Shown here: positions 47,788-58,652 of the stretch, one piece after another | Layout: each line of letters opens with the position of its first letter | Position numbering within the stretch: position 1 is the stretch's first letter | From: Dinochytrium kinnereticum | Taxonomy: Eukaryota > Chytridiomycota > Chytridiomycetes > Chytridiales > Chytridiaceae | Length of the DNA stretch: 64,000 nucleotides | Assembly (NCBI GenBank): GCA_027604005.1 | Contig: JADGJT010000047.1 | Location: 1-64,000, forward strand | Direction of reading: 5' to 3' | Notes under the pieces: model-generated | The model's database searches: none | What the model was told of the DNA's origin: nothing | Seen by the model: only the letters and a program-made list of their open reading frames with translations | Position numbers and translations under genes: made by a program

Positions 47788-48291
47788 TAGAACGGAGTTG
47801 TTTAACGTTTCTTTTTATTCATTAAATGAGTTTTGCTTATAATTCCCTTTTTTTCGAGACTCTTGGAAAACTTTAAATTCTCAGTCTCGCTTCTTCCCAC
47901 TCTCCAGCTGCAAATCTCGACGTGGTAGGAAACACCTTGAGAAAAATATATTTGAAAAGGAAAAAAAACAAGGATACCCAAACCACCCAATCTGTCAAAA
48001 GGGAGATTTGGGCTTCTTACGGTGCTTTTGTACGAATCTGGGGTCCAGTTGGACAAGAATACTAGCTCTCTCTACCATGACCAGCATGATCTTTGGCATT
48101 CCACTTTGTTTCCCGCGCAAGTTGCTTCAAGTACAAAAGGAAAGGATAATAAACACAATGCAAGTATTTTTGGGTCCAAAATGTCACTCAAATATGCTAT
48201 GCTATCTATTCAAAACTCTACAAACCTCAAACCCCTGGCCAGTGTCCCCAGAAGAGGCAAATAAGGCGATAAAAAAAAACCCCACTTTCAA
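47788..48291. other. convergent 3' intergenic region
   Basis: About 500 bp lie between the stops of the HAD hydrolase (+) and the TPR-like gene (-). It is T/A-rich with runs of A near 47960 and 48272. No gene is recognised. Confidence 0.5.
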
Positions 48292-49751
48292 TCACATCCT
48301 CTTTGGAATCTCAGATGGATTCGCCGTCCAGCTCTCCACAAGACCCTTCCCAACTTCCTCAACCTTACATCTCTTAACAAACTCCCTCCAAGGTGAAATC
48401 CTTTTTGCCCCGTCCTCCCGAAATTCCTTATAAAGCGAGACAGCCTCTTCTTCTCGTCCTTGATGATACAAAAGTAAAATATGAAGATCGTGACAGGCTT
48501 GAACGGATGCGTAGGAATCGGAAAGAGTGTCTACCGATCCTTCAGGGCTGAAGACGGAACAGTTGGTTTTGCGGAAATCTTCTATTGAGAGGCGTTCTAG
48601 GTCGCGTTGGGAGGCGCGGAGGGTGAGAGGAGTTTCCTGGATTAGGTCGGAGAGAGCTTCCTCTTGGCTCTATTTATTTGATTATTGAGAAATATTTGAT
48701 ACGTTCAGTGTTTCTTGGTTCAAGGAAGATGAAAAAGGTGGTTTTTCTCTCATCTTCTTACCTGCCGCCTGAGCAAAGCCTTAATAGCTTCATCAGACTG
48801 CCCAAGCTTGTAAAGGCTCTTTGCCTTTAGCAAAGTAAAGAACGCAAATCTTCCCGAATTCAACACCAGTTGATAATTCGAGGTGGTATCCAACAATCTT
48901 AACGTCTCCTCATATGTACCTCCTCGAAATTTCATAACCGCCAAAAACATGGAGGCCCAGTCCTTTAAATCTGACCAGTCCGTCATGGTGGCGGGGGATT
49001 TGGGTGGAGTTGGAGAGGGAGTTTCAGCAGCTGTGGAGGGAGATTGAGAAGATGGTTTGGGTGGATTGTCGATGCGGTCTTGAAGCTCTTGCATCTGTTG
49101 TTCGATGAATTTGATTCCGAGGGTGAGGTTTTCGGTGCATTCCTCCCATTTTGAGAGGTAGAATTGGCATTCGGCTGATTAGATGTTGGTGATATTGTTG
49201 TTTGTCAATAAAACGAAATAGAGCGTTGAGATGAAAAAAGAATATTGTTTCTTCTTACCAAGATGAATCAACGCAGACGCGTAAGGGTACTCGTTCAGTT
49301 TCAAAGGCCCGCGATTCGCCACATACTTTAAAATCTTTTCGCACATGGCTCTCTCCTTACTCAAAAACTGAATCTACAGGGGGAAAAATGGTCAGGTATT
49401 GATAACAACTGATAAATGCAACAACGAAATAAAAAGGGAAAAGTAACTCACCCCACACTCCACCATGATATCTTTCCCGCTCACCAATGCCCAGTCGGAC
49501 AAAAGATCAGGCAGCTTTGACCACGCATCAGCCCTCAGCACCAGCTTGATGTCCCTAGCCAACTCCCTCTCCTTTTGCGCGCGGAGGCTGATGCCCTCCT
49601 TCCTTCTCGCTGGGGGTTGCTGTGACGCGGCATCTCTCGAGCCAGTTGAGGCCAGACTGTCCTTGCTGCCCTGCTGCGTCTTCAGCTGGTCGAGGCTGCC
49701 CTTCCTGCTTGAAGCGCTGCTCCAGGGGCCGTCCTTGCCAATCTCGCGCAT
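48292..49751 (-). CDS. helical (TPR-like) protein of unknown function
   Basis: I do not recognise the family. The ATG at 49751 gives a serine/lysine-rich start (MREIGKDGPWSSASSRKGSL). Helical segments follow: LARDIKLVLRADAWSKLPDL, IQFLSKERAMCEKILKYVAN, ECQFYLSKWEECTENLTLGI and a proline-rich spacer (PPKPSSQSPSTAAETPSPT). Then come DWASMFLAVMKFRGGTYEET, SGRFAFFTLLKAKSLYKLGQ and HDLHILLLYHQGREEEAVSL, ending KRM at 48292. The pattern of paired helices with small, aromatic and leucine positions resembles tetratricopeptide repeats. At least four introns, all short, are joined without frame conflict. It has about 390 residues. It lies 149 bp from the DPH2 stop on the same strand. Confidence 0.55.
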
Positions 49752-49900
49752 TGTGGATGCGCTGGACTGAGATGATTGCCATTACATGCGGACCGTGTCA
49801 GCAGGTATATACCTTAAGCTGCATGGATAGAGGATTTATTCTGGGGGATTTTCCAAATATCCCAATAACAATTCCTTCAAGCCCAAGCTCATTCGGAAGT

Positions 49901-51584
49901 TCATAGCTCAGACGCATACCCACTGGCCGTCCCTGCCAGCCCATCTACCGCCTTCTTCACCTCCGTCTCCCCCTGCCGGACCTCCAACCCTCTATATGTC
50001 CGGCTTTCATTAAGAAAAGTCAGCGCGCGGCTATTCGTCAACGCCGTCACCGTCCCAGGCGTCCTTGTCTGCAAGCTAAGTCCCGAGGTATCGCTAATAA
50101 TGAATGATTAATAGCTATAGAGTTGGGAGCAGAGAGAGAGAAAAAAAAGAGCAAGGTCCCACCTGGCCAAGTCCTTCTCAGCCTCTTCCAACCCAGCTGT
50201 AACCCTTGACCTAATCTCAGACAGGTCCAAAACGTAATCACTAAACCAATCCTCTGGTCGATTGATCGATGCCTCCAGTTCAAAAGGCGTCACAATGGGC
50301 CTCATAAACTCCTTGGCGTCCATTAACAGATTCTCAGGGCATGCCACAAGAACAAACACGTCCACGTCCAAAAAGTTGCCTAGTTTGGCCACATTGGGTT
50401 TGCCGACTGCTATGATATAAGGTTTTTTCCCTGCAGAGATAATCAAATGCTTCAAATCGACGATTAAGGTGTGGTAATCAGCTTTTTTTTTTTAAAAAAA
50501 AGACCGGCGTTAGAAAAACCGTTTAGTTCTCAGTGCAGTACCTATTCCGAGGGTTCCGACAACAATGCCAATGACATTGGCATCTTTCGCTCGCTGCATC
50601 AGGTTGTATCGGCGTGCCAAAAGCCTGTTTACCTTTGCCGATTCTTCTCTGACTTCGGAGTTGGCGGGGCTGTAAGAGTAAACCTGCAGTTTTGATAAGT
50701 AAAACCCATAAGCAGTGAATAGGCTTCATAAATCAAATCACCCACCTTTTTTTTAGAAAAGGTCATCACAACATTTGTTAGCGCCAATGTTTCCTCTCCA
50801 AAATAAAGTATGGAATATTCCTCCAAGGCCCTTCCCTCAGGTAACTCCATTTTACGGTATGGCGTCCGAGAGCTCCCCAAAATCTCTTTCTCTTTCTCTT
50901 TTCCACCTGCATGCCAAAAAGTCGAAATGGTCGAAACAGCCACATCCATCCCTAGATCCGTCAAACGTTGTAGAAGCAGTTCGGCAGAATAGTAAAAGAT
51001 TGTGTCAAAGTAGAGGAGGAGAGGTGTTGGTGATGTAGAAAAGAAGGAGGAGATTGAAGAAACGGCTTTGTCCATGTCAAAGGATTGTCTTCCAAAGGCG
51101 TGAAGAGTTGAGATGCGCAGGTTTCTTTTTTTTTTTGAACAAAAGGCCATGCAAACGTGAGGTAAGAAAATCAGCATTAGAACAACCATTATGAAAAGAT
51201 AAATCCATAGAAAAGCACACCTGCTTAAACATGAATGCCCATAATGAATAATCAAGTCAGCGTTGACATGGTCAGCAGCGATCTCGTCAACGCAGCAACT
51301 CCCGTAAGTGGTATCGGCAAGCACAAAGAACAAAGGAAGAGGATCAAGAGAGAACCCTTTGCAGAGATGTGTCAACTGCGACACTACAGCTGCAGATAGA
51401 TGCAGAAGCTCATCTGGGAACTGCAGCGCAACCTTTCAACAGCAGGAAAGCCAGAAGAGACTGTAAGCACACCATCCCAACCCACCATCAACCAGACACA
51501 AACCTTCGAGAACCCCCCCTCCCTGATCACCTCAGCCGTCCTCTCCACCTCACATGCAGTCCTCATCTCGTCGGTCAGGTCCAT
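49901..51584 (-). CDS. DPH2: diphthamide biosynthesis protein 2 (DPH2)
   Basis: DPH2 partners DPH1 in the iron-sulfur radical-SAM reaction that starts diphthamide on elongation factor 2. The ATG at 51584 ([20 protein letters not shown]) begins the first exon. A 70-bp intron joins SK to [20 protein letters not shown], then [20 protein letters not shown] and [13 protein letters not shown]. The C-terminal half has [53 protein letters not shown] and [11 protein letters not shown]. The stop is at 49901. Cysteines in YGSCCVDE and VACPEN fit family [4Fe-4S] ligands. Seven introns are present. It has about 430 residues. Only 48 bp separate it from the TIPIN gene. Confidence 0.94.
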
Positions 51585-51632
51585 CGTCCAGTTTTTTTTT
51601 TCTCTCTCCCAAAACGACAAACTTCACAAAAA
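51585..51632. promoter_or_regulatory. 48-bp divergent spacer (DPH2 / TIPIN)
   Basis: The two start codons are 48 bp apart on opposite strands, with a run of nine T in the middle. Confidence 0.55.
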
Positions 51633-52427
51633 ATGGACGACTTTGACGACCTGGACCTTCCACCTGTACGTGTCCGATACCCCGCTCATCACCATCGCAA
51701 CGACTGACGTCTCCCAACAGCTGCCTCAATCACTCGACCTCGATGCTGCTGCAAGAGAGGCGGAGGAAGCTTTCATCCGCGAGGAGGAGGAGAGGGGGAT
51801 GGCCTCCTCGTCGTCTTCCATGCCGTCACAAGGGATGACGGGAAACACGGAGAGTGGGGCTGCACCGACGGTTATTCCGTTGGTGTCGGATATCTCAAAT
51901 GTGGAGAGCGTCCCAAGAATATCAATTCGGAGGCAGTATGCTAAACTGGATGCTGAGAGGTTGGGATTCCATGAGCCAACTGTTGTTGTTTTTATTTGAA
52001 TGGTGATGGCTAAAGCAGTGGTCGATTGCTCTTTTGCTAAGACTTCAGCAAGAAGATGGGTTGAATTACATACGGAAGAAAGGTCCGCAGTTCAAGTTTA
52101 GTGGCAAGGGAAAGGAGGTTGGTGTTTAAAACCCCATCCTTTGGTCGATTTGTACTGAATTGGATGCACTAACTATCTCCTTCCTCCTTATTTTCAACAA
52201 AGATAGCAGACCTTCAACGCCTGATGCGAATGTACCAAGTGTGGGGCCACTCTGTCTTTCCGTCCCTCAACTTTAAATCGTTTATTGAAGGCAGTGAGAA
52301 AGTGTGCCGGCAACGCCGGATGAAGGTGAGAAGGACAAAATACCCTACCTCCCTCAGCGCCAAAAGCTAAAAACAACACGCTCAAAAGAACTATCTAACG
52401 CGTTCTTCAACTTTGAATGGCTACTGA
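51633..52427 (+). CDS. replication fork protection factor (TIPIN/Swi3/Csm3)
   Basis: This is a subunit of the Timeless-TIPIN fork-protection complex. Exon 1 is MDDFDDLDLPP and exon 2 LPQSLDLDAAAREAEEAFI, a disordered acidic lead. The Swi3 domain follows: QYAKLDAERL joined across an intron to QQEDGLNYIRKKGPQFKF, then SGKGKEIADLQRLMRMYQVW, GHSVFPSLNFKSFIEGSEKV and CRQRRMKNYL, ending SSTLNGY. All joins stay in frame with GT-AG introns of about 50-80 bp. The protein has about 185 residues, short for the family but with the whole conserved core. It is divergent from DPH2. Confidence 0.85.
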
Positions 52428-52742
52428 TGATACTGGAAAAGGTGTGGCTGCAGGGATGCTTACGCGATGAGAACGTGAAGCGGATGCCTGTTAACGCTGG
52501 CGACCTCGACGATTGAACTCATACAGCCCACCACGCCATCACTCCTCCTAGTCTTTTCTTCCTTTCTGCATCGCTGAGCGTCGACCTCCACGCAAAGAGA
52601 AAACCCCCATCCATCCATCCATCCATCCCATCCATCCATCCATCCATCCATCCATCCATCCATCCATCCATCCATCCATCCATCCATCAAGGGCCAGTCA
52701 GAAAATCACAAAATCGAATAAAACAATTCTTTAGCCGCAGCC
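52428..52742. other. spacer with long CATC microsatellite
   Basis: These 315 bp lie between the TIPIN stop and the epimerase start, both plus strand. They hold a (CATC)n run of about 80 bp and otherwise nothing recognisable. Confidence 0.6.
52607..52688. repeat. (CATC)n microsatellite
   Basis: About 20 copies of the four-base unit CATC lie in a single array with one insertion of a C near 52629. It ends about 55 bp before the epimerase ATG. Confidence 0.95.
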
Positions 52743-53951
52743 ATGCCAGTCTCCATCAACGACTCCTCCGTCACCGTCACCCGCCCAACGTCCTCCGTTG
52801 AGATCTACCACCACGGCGCGACCGTCACCTCGTGGAAGGTTCAGGGGAAGGAGAAGTTGTTTCTGAGCAGCCAGGCCATCCTCAATGGGTCCAAGGCCAT
52901 TCGAGGAGGAATGTGAGCGATGCCAACCTCGGCCGTGTGTGGTGTGCTGATCGCGTTTTCATCTCCTCCTATGTGAAATCCATGCAGTCCTCTGGTGTTT
53001 CCGCAATTTGGTACCGTCGCGGGGTCGCCCTTGCCTCAGCATGGGTTTGCGCGAACCTCAAAGTGAGTCGTTAACCCTTATTTCTTACCTTTCTGGTCGC
53101 ATTCCTTTGAATCTCTCATTTGGCTCATGATTCTGACTGTTGGCGTTGCTCGCTTTTTTTCTTCTTGTTTTCAGGTGGAAATGGCTCGGCACTGAAGTCG
53201 ACAATGACCACGAAACAGTTGTGTCTTTCGGCCTCACCCCAGAAACCGTTGACCCAAAGCTCTATGCTCTCTGGCCGCATCCTTTTGCTTTAACTTACAC
53301 TATTCGCCTTGGGGCCTCGACCCTTAAAACCTCGTTGAGTGTGAAGAATACGGGTCCAGACGCCTTCGCTTTTACCACGCTTCTTCATACTTACTTTGGG
53401 GTCCAGGTAAACCAATAACCCTACTGTACTTCTTTGCTTTTTCGATGCAGGAAGAAACTGATGATGGGGAAAACACAAAAGGATCTTGCGAACATGAAGA
53501 TCACCAACCTCACTGGAGGGACTTTTGTTGACAAAGTCGCCAACGGCGCCTCTTTCACCGAGACAAACGAGCATGTCACTATCGCTGGGGAAGTTGACCG
53601 TGTCTACGAGAACGTGAAGGCCTCCGATCTATCCATTATTGACGGCTCCAATACCACCAAAGTGGCTTTTAGTGGGTTCAATGACATTGGTGAGTCCATT
53701 TTAAAACCAAACAACAAAAACGAGCTGCTAACGAAAACAACAACAACAACAATTGCAATTGGTTCATTTTTTGCTTTCTTTCCCATAACAAAGTCGTTTG
53801 GAACCCTTGGATTGAGAAGGCAAAGGGTATGGCGGATTTCCAAGATGACGGGTACCTTAATATGGTGTGTGTCGAGGCGGGGAAGGTTTCCAGTAGCGTC
53901 AGTCTAGGGCCATCAGAGGAGTGGGTTGGCGAACAGACTCTCAGTGCTTAA
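52743..53951 (+). CDS. glucose-6-phosphate 1-epimerase (YMR099C-like)
   Basis: It interconverts alpha and beta glucose 6-phosphate (EC 5.1.3.15). The ATG at 52743 gives MPVSINDSSVTVTRPTSSVE and then IYHHGATVTSWKVQGKEKLF, LSSQAILNGSKAIRGGIPLV, FPQFGTVAGSPLPQHGFART, WKWLGTEVDND, HPFALTYTIRLGASTLKT and FTTLLHTYFGVQ. The next exon starts DLANMKITNLTGGTFVDKV, using an AG acceptor 49 bp into the reading block. The last gives VVWNPWIEKAKGMADFQDD and MVCVEAGKV. The His in PLPQHGF and the Glu in CVEAG are in the place of the catalytic pair. Four introns are present. It has about 280 residues. AATAAA at 53988-53993 follows the stop closely. Confidence 0.92.
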
Positions 53952-54172
53952 GAAAAGGCAATGTCTTTCCCGAATGCCAAAATGCCAAATAAACACCTCG
54001 TCTCAGTCTTCGGAAGTCCCGTCTTGTTTATCCCATCACTACCTATATGTACTATTCATGCCTCTCCAAAACCCACCGCCTCATTTCATCCGCCCCTTAA
54101 GTGATGATCTTTTACTCCGCACCGGAAACTATCCCTTCCCCAACGCTAGGTGGGAAGAACACGCCAACAATG
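53952..54172. other. convergent 3' region (epimerase / NDUFAF7)
   Basis: Here two convergent genes end 221 bp apart. AATAAA at 53988-53993 serves the plus-strand gene. No gene is present. Confidence 0.5.
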
Positions 54173-56074
54173 TCACTGCTTACTCGTCTGCGACTGAGCC
54201 CTTGCTTCCTTTGGATCCATGAAAAACGGGTACGGCACGTCCTCCGTACTCGTTACAACGGCCACCTTATAAATCTCTCCCATCCCATTAGCAATGGTTG
54301 GTCCAACAAGCCTCTCAGAAGCACGAGCAAGCTCCACCCTTTGTTCCTTGTTACAGACATTAAGGAGGGCCTGGAGACGTTGAGTTAAGCCCATGAATCG
54401 GAGGAAATCGCCTTGGTTTACGGGGCCGTGGGGGTAGGCGCCTTGATGAAGGAAAAAACATGAGTGGTTTAGGCTACATAGTAAGGGAGTTTGGAGGTAC
54501 CGGCTTCGCTGACGGCCCTTTTGACAAGGGAGAAATCGACGTTGGCGGTTATATCGATGTCTCCGGGGTTAGAGAGGAAGGATGTGAATTTATGTTGGCT
54601 AATGCCCTACAAAATAAAAACAAACCAAAAGGATAGTATAATCAGCGATGAAGCGGCGTGCCTTCAAGAAGGAACGACAAATAATGATGATAAAAAGGTA
54701 CACAAACCCTTAATGAATCCCCAGCAGTGAAATCATCCCCGTAATCAATCACAAGCGAGGCTCCAGATGTCTTTTTAACAAGATTGGCAATCTTTTGACT
54801 CTCAGAGTGGACTTCTGGAGCGACCTCAATCGTGTCGCCTTCTTTGTAGAGTTTGTATTTTTCACCTTGAAGCATCGCCGTGCTTGCTTTTGTGGGGCCC
54901 GGGGATTTCACAAGACGAAAGTTGTAGGGGCTTTTTTTTTTTCGAAAAGGGGCAAGGGAGGACGGAGTTAAGATGGATTCAGGATGAAAAGGCAACTGGA
55001 AAGTTTGCTCTTCTTGCTGCATACCTTCCTGGGGTTTCATCAATGTCGACCAAGATCTCTCTCCAGCCGTCCATTGTTCTCTTCGAGAAGAGGCAGGTAA
55101 GGTTAAGAAAAGGTTGGGTTTAGAGAAACCAACCTGGAATTTGTAAACTGGTAGCGCATCCAGATACTCATGAGCAACGATATACGACACACCATCTAAA
55201 AAAAGAAATCATCTTAGACCGCTTATCACCAAAACGATTGAAAAGCGAACCTGGATCGACATCATCAATTGAATCATGCCACCGGAAAGCGACACCATCC
55301 GCATCCAGATAAGGCACCCTACTCTCGCATTTCTCTTTTCGCAAAAGCAGCTTGCTTGCTTGCATCTCCCTCAAATGCGGGCTGGCCTCAACCAGATGCA
55401 CTGACTTAAGCGCGGAAGAAAACGACTTAAATTGTTTGAAGCTCTGCAAACGACGCGTTGAGTTTGGTCAAACAACTAGTCAGAGAATATGGGAGAAGAA
55501 GTACTCACCCTCATCATGTCAGCCATTAACGTCCCACGACCGGGTCCCAACTCAACAATGTTGATGTTTTGAGGCATCCCTGTCGCCTGCCACTGAGAGA
55601 TGAACCAGATCGCTAGCAGCTTTTTACGTTGCATGTCAGTTCAAAACAAGCCGTGGGTTGAACGTCTTCCTACCTCTCCAAACATCTGACTGATCTCTGG
55701 AGAAGTGACAAAGTCTCCTTTCGCTCCAAAGACGTCTTGCTTCATGTAGTAACCTCCCATCGGGTGTGTCAATGCCTGGCGCATGAATTGAGCAGTGGAG
55801 ACAGGACCTGACACCTTTTACGTCCGAGGTTAAGCATCGACAGCCATGCATGCATGCAGCTCACCCTGATCAAGTCCATGAGATGGCTCGTCAGCTTCGA
55901 TTTCAACTCCTTCTTCACCTCCAACACTGGCGTCTTCACCGTCGTGAACCCACGGGGCTGGATCCAACCCAATGATGCCGCAGCGCATGATGGCCGTGAA
56001 ATCCACACCCCGTTGCTCCCTCTCATCCTGCAAGCCGTCCCCAACGCCCACCGCATCTCGCAGCTCACGACCAT
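54173..56074 (-). CDS. NDUFAF7: mitochondrial protein arginine methyltransferase NDUFAF7 (complex I assembly)
   Basis: It is a SAM-dependent enzyme of the MidA/DUF185 family that dimethylates an arginine of complex I subunit NDUFS2. The N-terminus is a mitochondrial presequence ([11 protein letters not shown] at 56056 or the first ATG at 56074). Then come [78 protein letters not shown] (SAM motif I) and [16 protein letters not shown]. These are followed by [56 protein letters not shown] and a C-terminus with [15 protein letters not shown]. The order fits the whole family. About eight introns are present. It is head-to-head with RNF220, with 35 bp between ATGs. Its presence implies a complex I-containing mitochondrion. 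Confidence 0.93.
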
Positions 56075-56109
56075 GTTGCACCTCGCAGAAAAAAAGTGAA
56101 TTCAGAAAG
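56075..56109. promoter_or_regulatory. 35-bp divergent spacer (NDUFAF7 / RNF220)
   Basis: Only 35 bp lie between the two ATGs on opposite strands. Confidence 0.55.
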
Positions 56110-57739
56110 ATGTCAGAACAAGGTGAGCTGCTGCCCAACCTGAAGAGGTCGTGGCTAACCAATTCCCCCCTCCGTGTAAAAGCTTCATGCCCGATCTGCT
56201 TCAAGGCATTGGCGAGCGATGAGGTTGAGGAGCATTATCTTTGGGAATTGGGGAGGGTTGATTTGCCGGCTGGGGCTGCGGTGTCGGCACCGTCCACCCC
56301 AGATAGCTCTGGCCAGCTGGCTGGGGGAAGGGCGAGAAGGGGTGCTGCGTTGGTTGCTCGACAGAATCTTTCGAACTCATCAGGGAAGAAACAGGCGTGC
56401 CAGCAGCCTGTGTTGCTGGGGTCTGAGGAGAAGGTTGGAATCATCTTCTATTCGGCTTTTTTTTTTTTTGCTCTTCGTTTGTTTCTTCTGGATGCTAATA
56501 AAACGCATAGTTGATATTAAAGATCAAGGCCAACAGACTGAAAAGATCCTACGCAATGAGTAAGAATGGTGAGTTTTGTCGTCTGCTAAAAACACCATGG
56601 ATTGGGACTAAATGGTTAAAAGATGTGGGGCTCCCAACGACAACGCGAGGAAAGAGGAGACACCTTGCTTTAACGGATGAGACTTCAGAGAGTAAGCCTT
56701 TTACACCTCATCCCCTTACACCTGACATCTTTCGTGTTTACTGCAGTACTTGCGGCGCAAAGATCCACTTGCTTTATGTGTGGAAAGATGCTTCCCACCG
56801 ACTCGAACGCGGTGAACGCCCACATTGATGATTGTCTGCGGAAGCAGTCATCCCAGCCGGTGAGATCGTCAACTTGGAGTCTTGGAAGGCTGATTTTTCA
56901 TCTCCTTTGCCATGCGAAAGGCTGTTGGAAACGCTAAGCCCAACGTGAGCTCCACGTCCACTCGAAGTGCGTCGCCAATTGTCGAGGAGTATTCCTGGGC
57001 GGGGCAGACGCGTGTGCGGATAACAACTATGCTTGAGGGAGGGTTTGAAGGTTGGTGATTTCCCCTCTCCAAGCCCTCACTCTGCAACTCGAAAACTCAC
57101 AACAAACCAACCTCAGCCAACGGCTTTTCTGTGAACAAGAAGACCGACAAGGACATTGACGAGGACATTAACATTGACGATGACGACGAGGATCAGTATG
57201 GAACGATACAGTACACCGAGTCCAATCTCGCGACAAATGGCGGGGGGTCAGAGGACGAGATTGACGTTGCAAACACAACCTCATCGTCTTTGGATGGGTT
57301 CGAGCGTCAACTTCAAAACATGCCCTCAGACTCAAAACTCATCGTCGAAGCGCTCATCACAAAAATCAAAGCATTGGTGAGTGAAACATGGGTTGCAATC
57401 CTTTGTATTATTGATCCCCTCCCCCCTGCCACTAACCGTGAACGAAAACGGCGATCAGGAACGCGAAACAAAAGTCCCGGCGCCAAAATGTCTGGTCTGC
57501 CTAGACCCCTACTCAGTTCCCTTAACATCAATCATTTGCTGGCACGTCCACTGTGAACGGTAAATATTGAGCGCTTCTTTAAGGAAGGGTGATGGGTGGA
57601 TGATGCGTGTGGATAATGATTTGTAACGAAAAAAAAAACTCCGAACAGGTGCTGGATGGAGTCGCTCGCGATGAAGAGGCTTTGCCCGCAATGCCAACGG
57701 ATAACAGCGCCAGCAGATCTACGGCGGATCTATCTTTAA
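56110..57739 (+). CDS. RNF220-like RING E3 ubiquitin ligase
   Basis: This is a RING ubiquitin ligase of the RNF220 type. It starts MSEQGELLPNLKRSWLTN with a CPICFKALASDEVEEHYLWE finger. A basic helix KIKANRLKRSYAMSKN follows, then a second zinc element (STCFMCGKMLPTD...HIDDCLRKQ) joined across an intron. The diagnostic VEEYSWAGQTRVRITTMLEG and GF then appear, and acidic DEDINIDDDDEDQYGTIQYT. The C-terminal RING reads CLVCLDPYSVPLTSIICWHV, HCERCWMESLAMKRLCPQC and RITAPADLRRIYL, which is nearly identical in layout to animal RNF220. All joins stay in frame. About six introns are present. It has about 400 residues. The gene is convergent with bL28m and overlaps its 3' end by 21 bp. Confidence 0.88.
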
Positions 57740-58474
57740 CTCATCATAACCGCGACACGGAACCCTCCTTGTATCGGTCCAACCGTCTGTGGAATTGGGT
57801 GATTTGCCTAAAACGCGGTTTCGAATCAGAATTGACGAACAGAAGTTGCTGCAAACCCACTTAACGTAGTCCTCGCCATACTTTGCCGCCAGACTTAGCT
57901 CCTCCTGTCGAATCTGATCTCGTTCCTTTGCAAACGCTTTCTCCACCATCCTGTTTATTTTTTTGTTTGTTTTTTTATTGTTGTAAATAGTAGTTAGCTC
58001 CCCGTCTATAACTTAAATACACCAACAAGGTCTTTCCGGAGCAACGGATGAAAACAAACAGGCCAAAGTATTTTGAAACCAGACTTACTTCTTGTACATC
58101 TTTGCCGGCTCATTATCGCACTTGCCCTCTCCAACCGTGAGCAAGTACTCGTCAAATCCTCCCCTCCTCTCAATCTGCCTCAGGGTGGTGGTTGACAACC
58201 GTGAGTAGATGTTCATGTCCAGAAGCCGCGAGTACACAAAGCGATAGATGATGTTGGGGAAAACCACCCGCTTGATCCTGTTGCTGCCCTTCTCGGTGAG
58301 CCTCTCGGTCGTGGTGAGGGTCTTGCCATGCAAGAAGGTGGGGAGGATTGCGCGGTGCTGCAGCATGTCAAAGGGGAGTCCACCGAATCTTTCAGTCGCC
58401 GCCAGGTGCGCCTTGCTGCCGCCTCCGATGGCCGAGGCCAGCATCTTGACCTTCTGCGTGTGCGGTTTGCCCAT
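57719..58474 (-). CDS. mitochondrial large-subunit ribosomal protein bL28m
   Basis: This is a bL28-family protein of the mitochondrial ribosome. The ATG at 58474 begins MGKPHTQKVKMLASAIGGGS. The family core follows: ILPTFLHGKTLTTTERLTEK, RIKRVVFPNIIYRFVYSRLL, IYSRLSTTTLRQIERRGGFD and EYLLTVGEGK. One intron (58086-57951) joins KMYKK to MVEKAFAKERDQIRQEELS. The glycine-rich GGF-type turn and YLL are typical of bL28m. The C-terminal tail from about 57840 to 57719 is not conserved and may be mispredicted, since it runs over the RNF220 3' end. It has about 200 residues. An upstream in-frame extension is possible. Confidence 0.7.
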
Positions 58475-58652
58475 CTCTCCAGCGAGTGTTTTTTTCTTTT
58501 TGCGGTTTTTCGGGTCTTTGAAATTTTGGACGACTGGCAGCTGCTGACGGCGATGCGACGGCGAACGCTGCAGAGGTCGGGTGGGGTAAAGGTGCGCCTC
58601 TCTGGGCGACGACAGGGCATCTGATGGAGATGGATGAGGTTTATTAGGGGCG

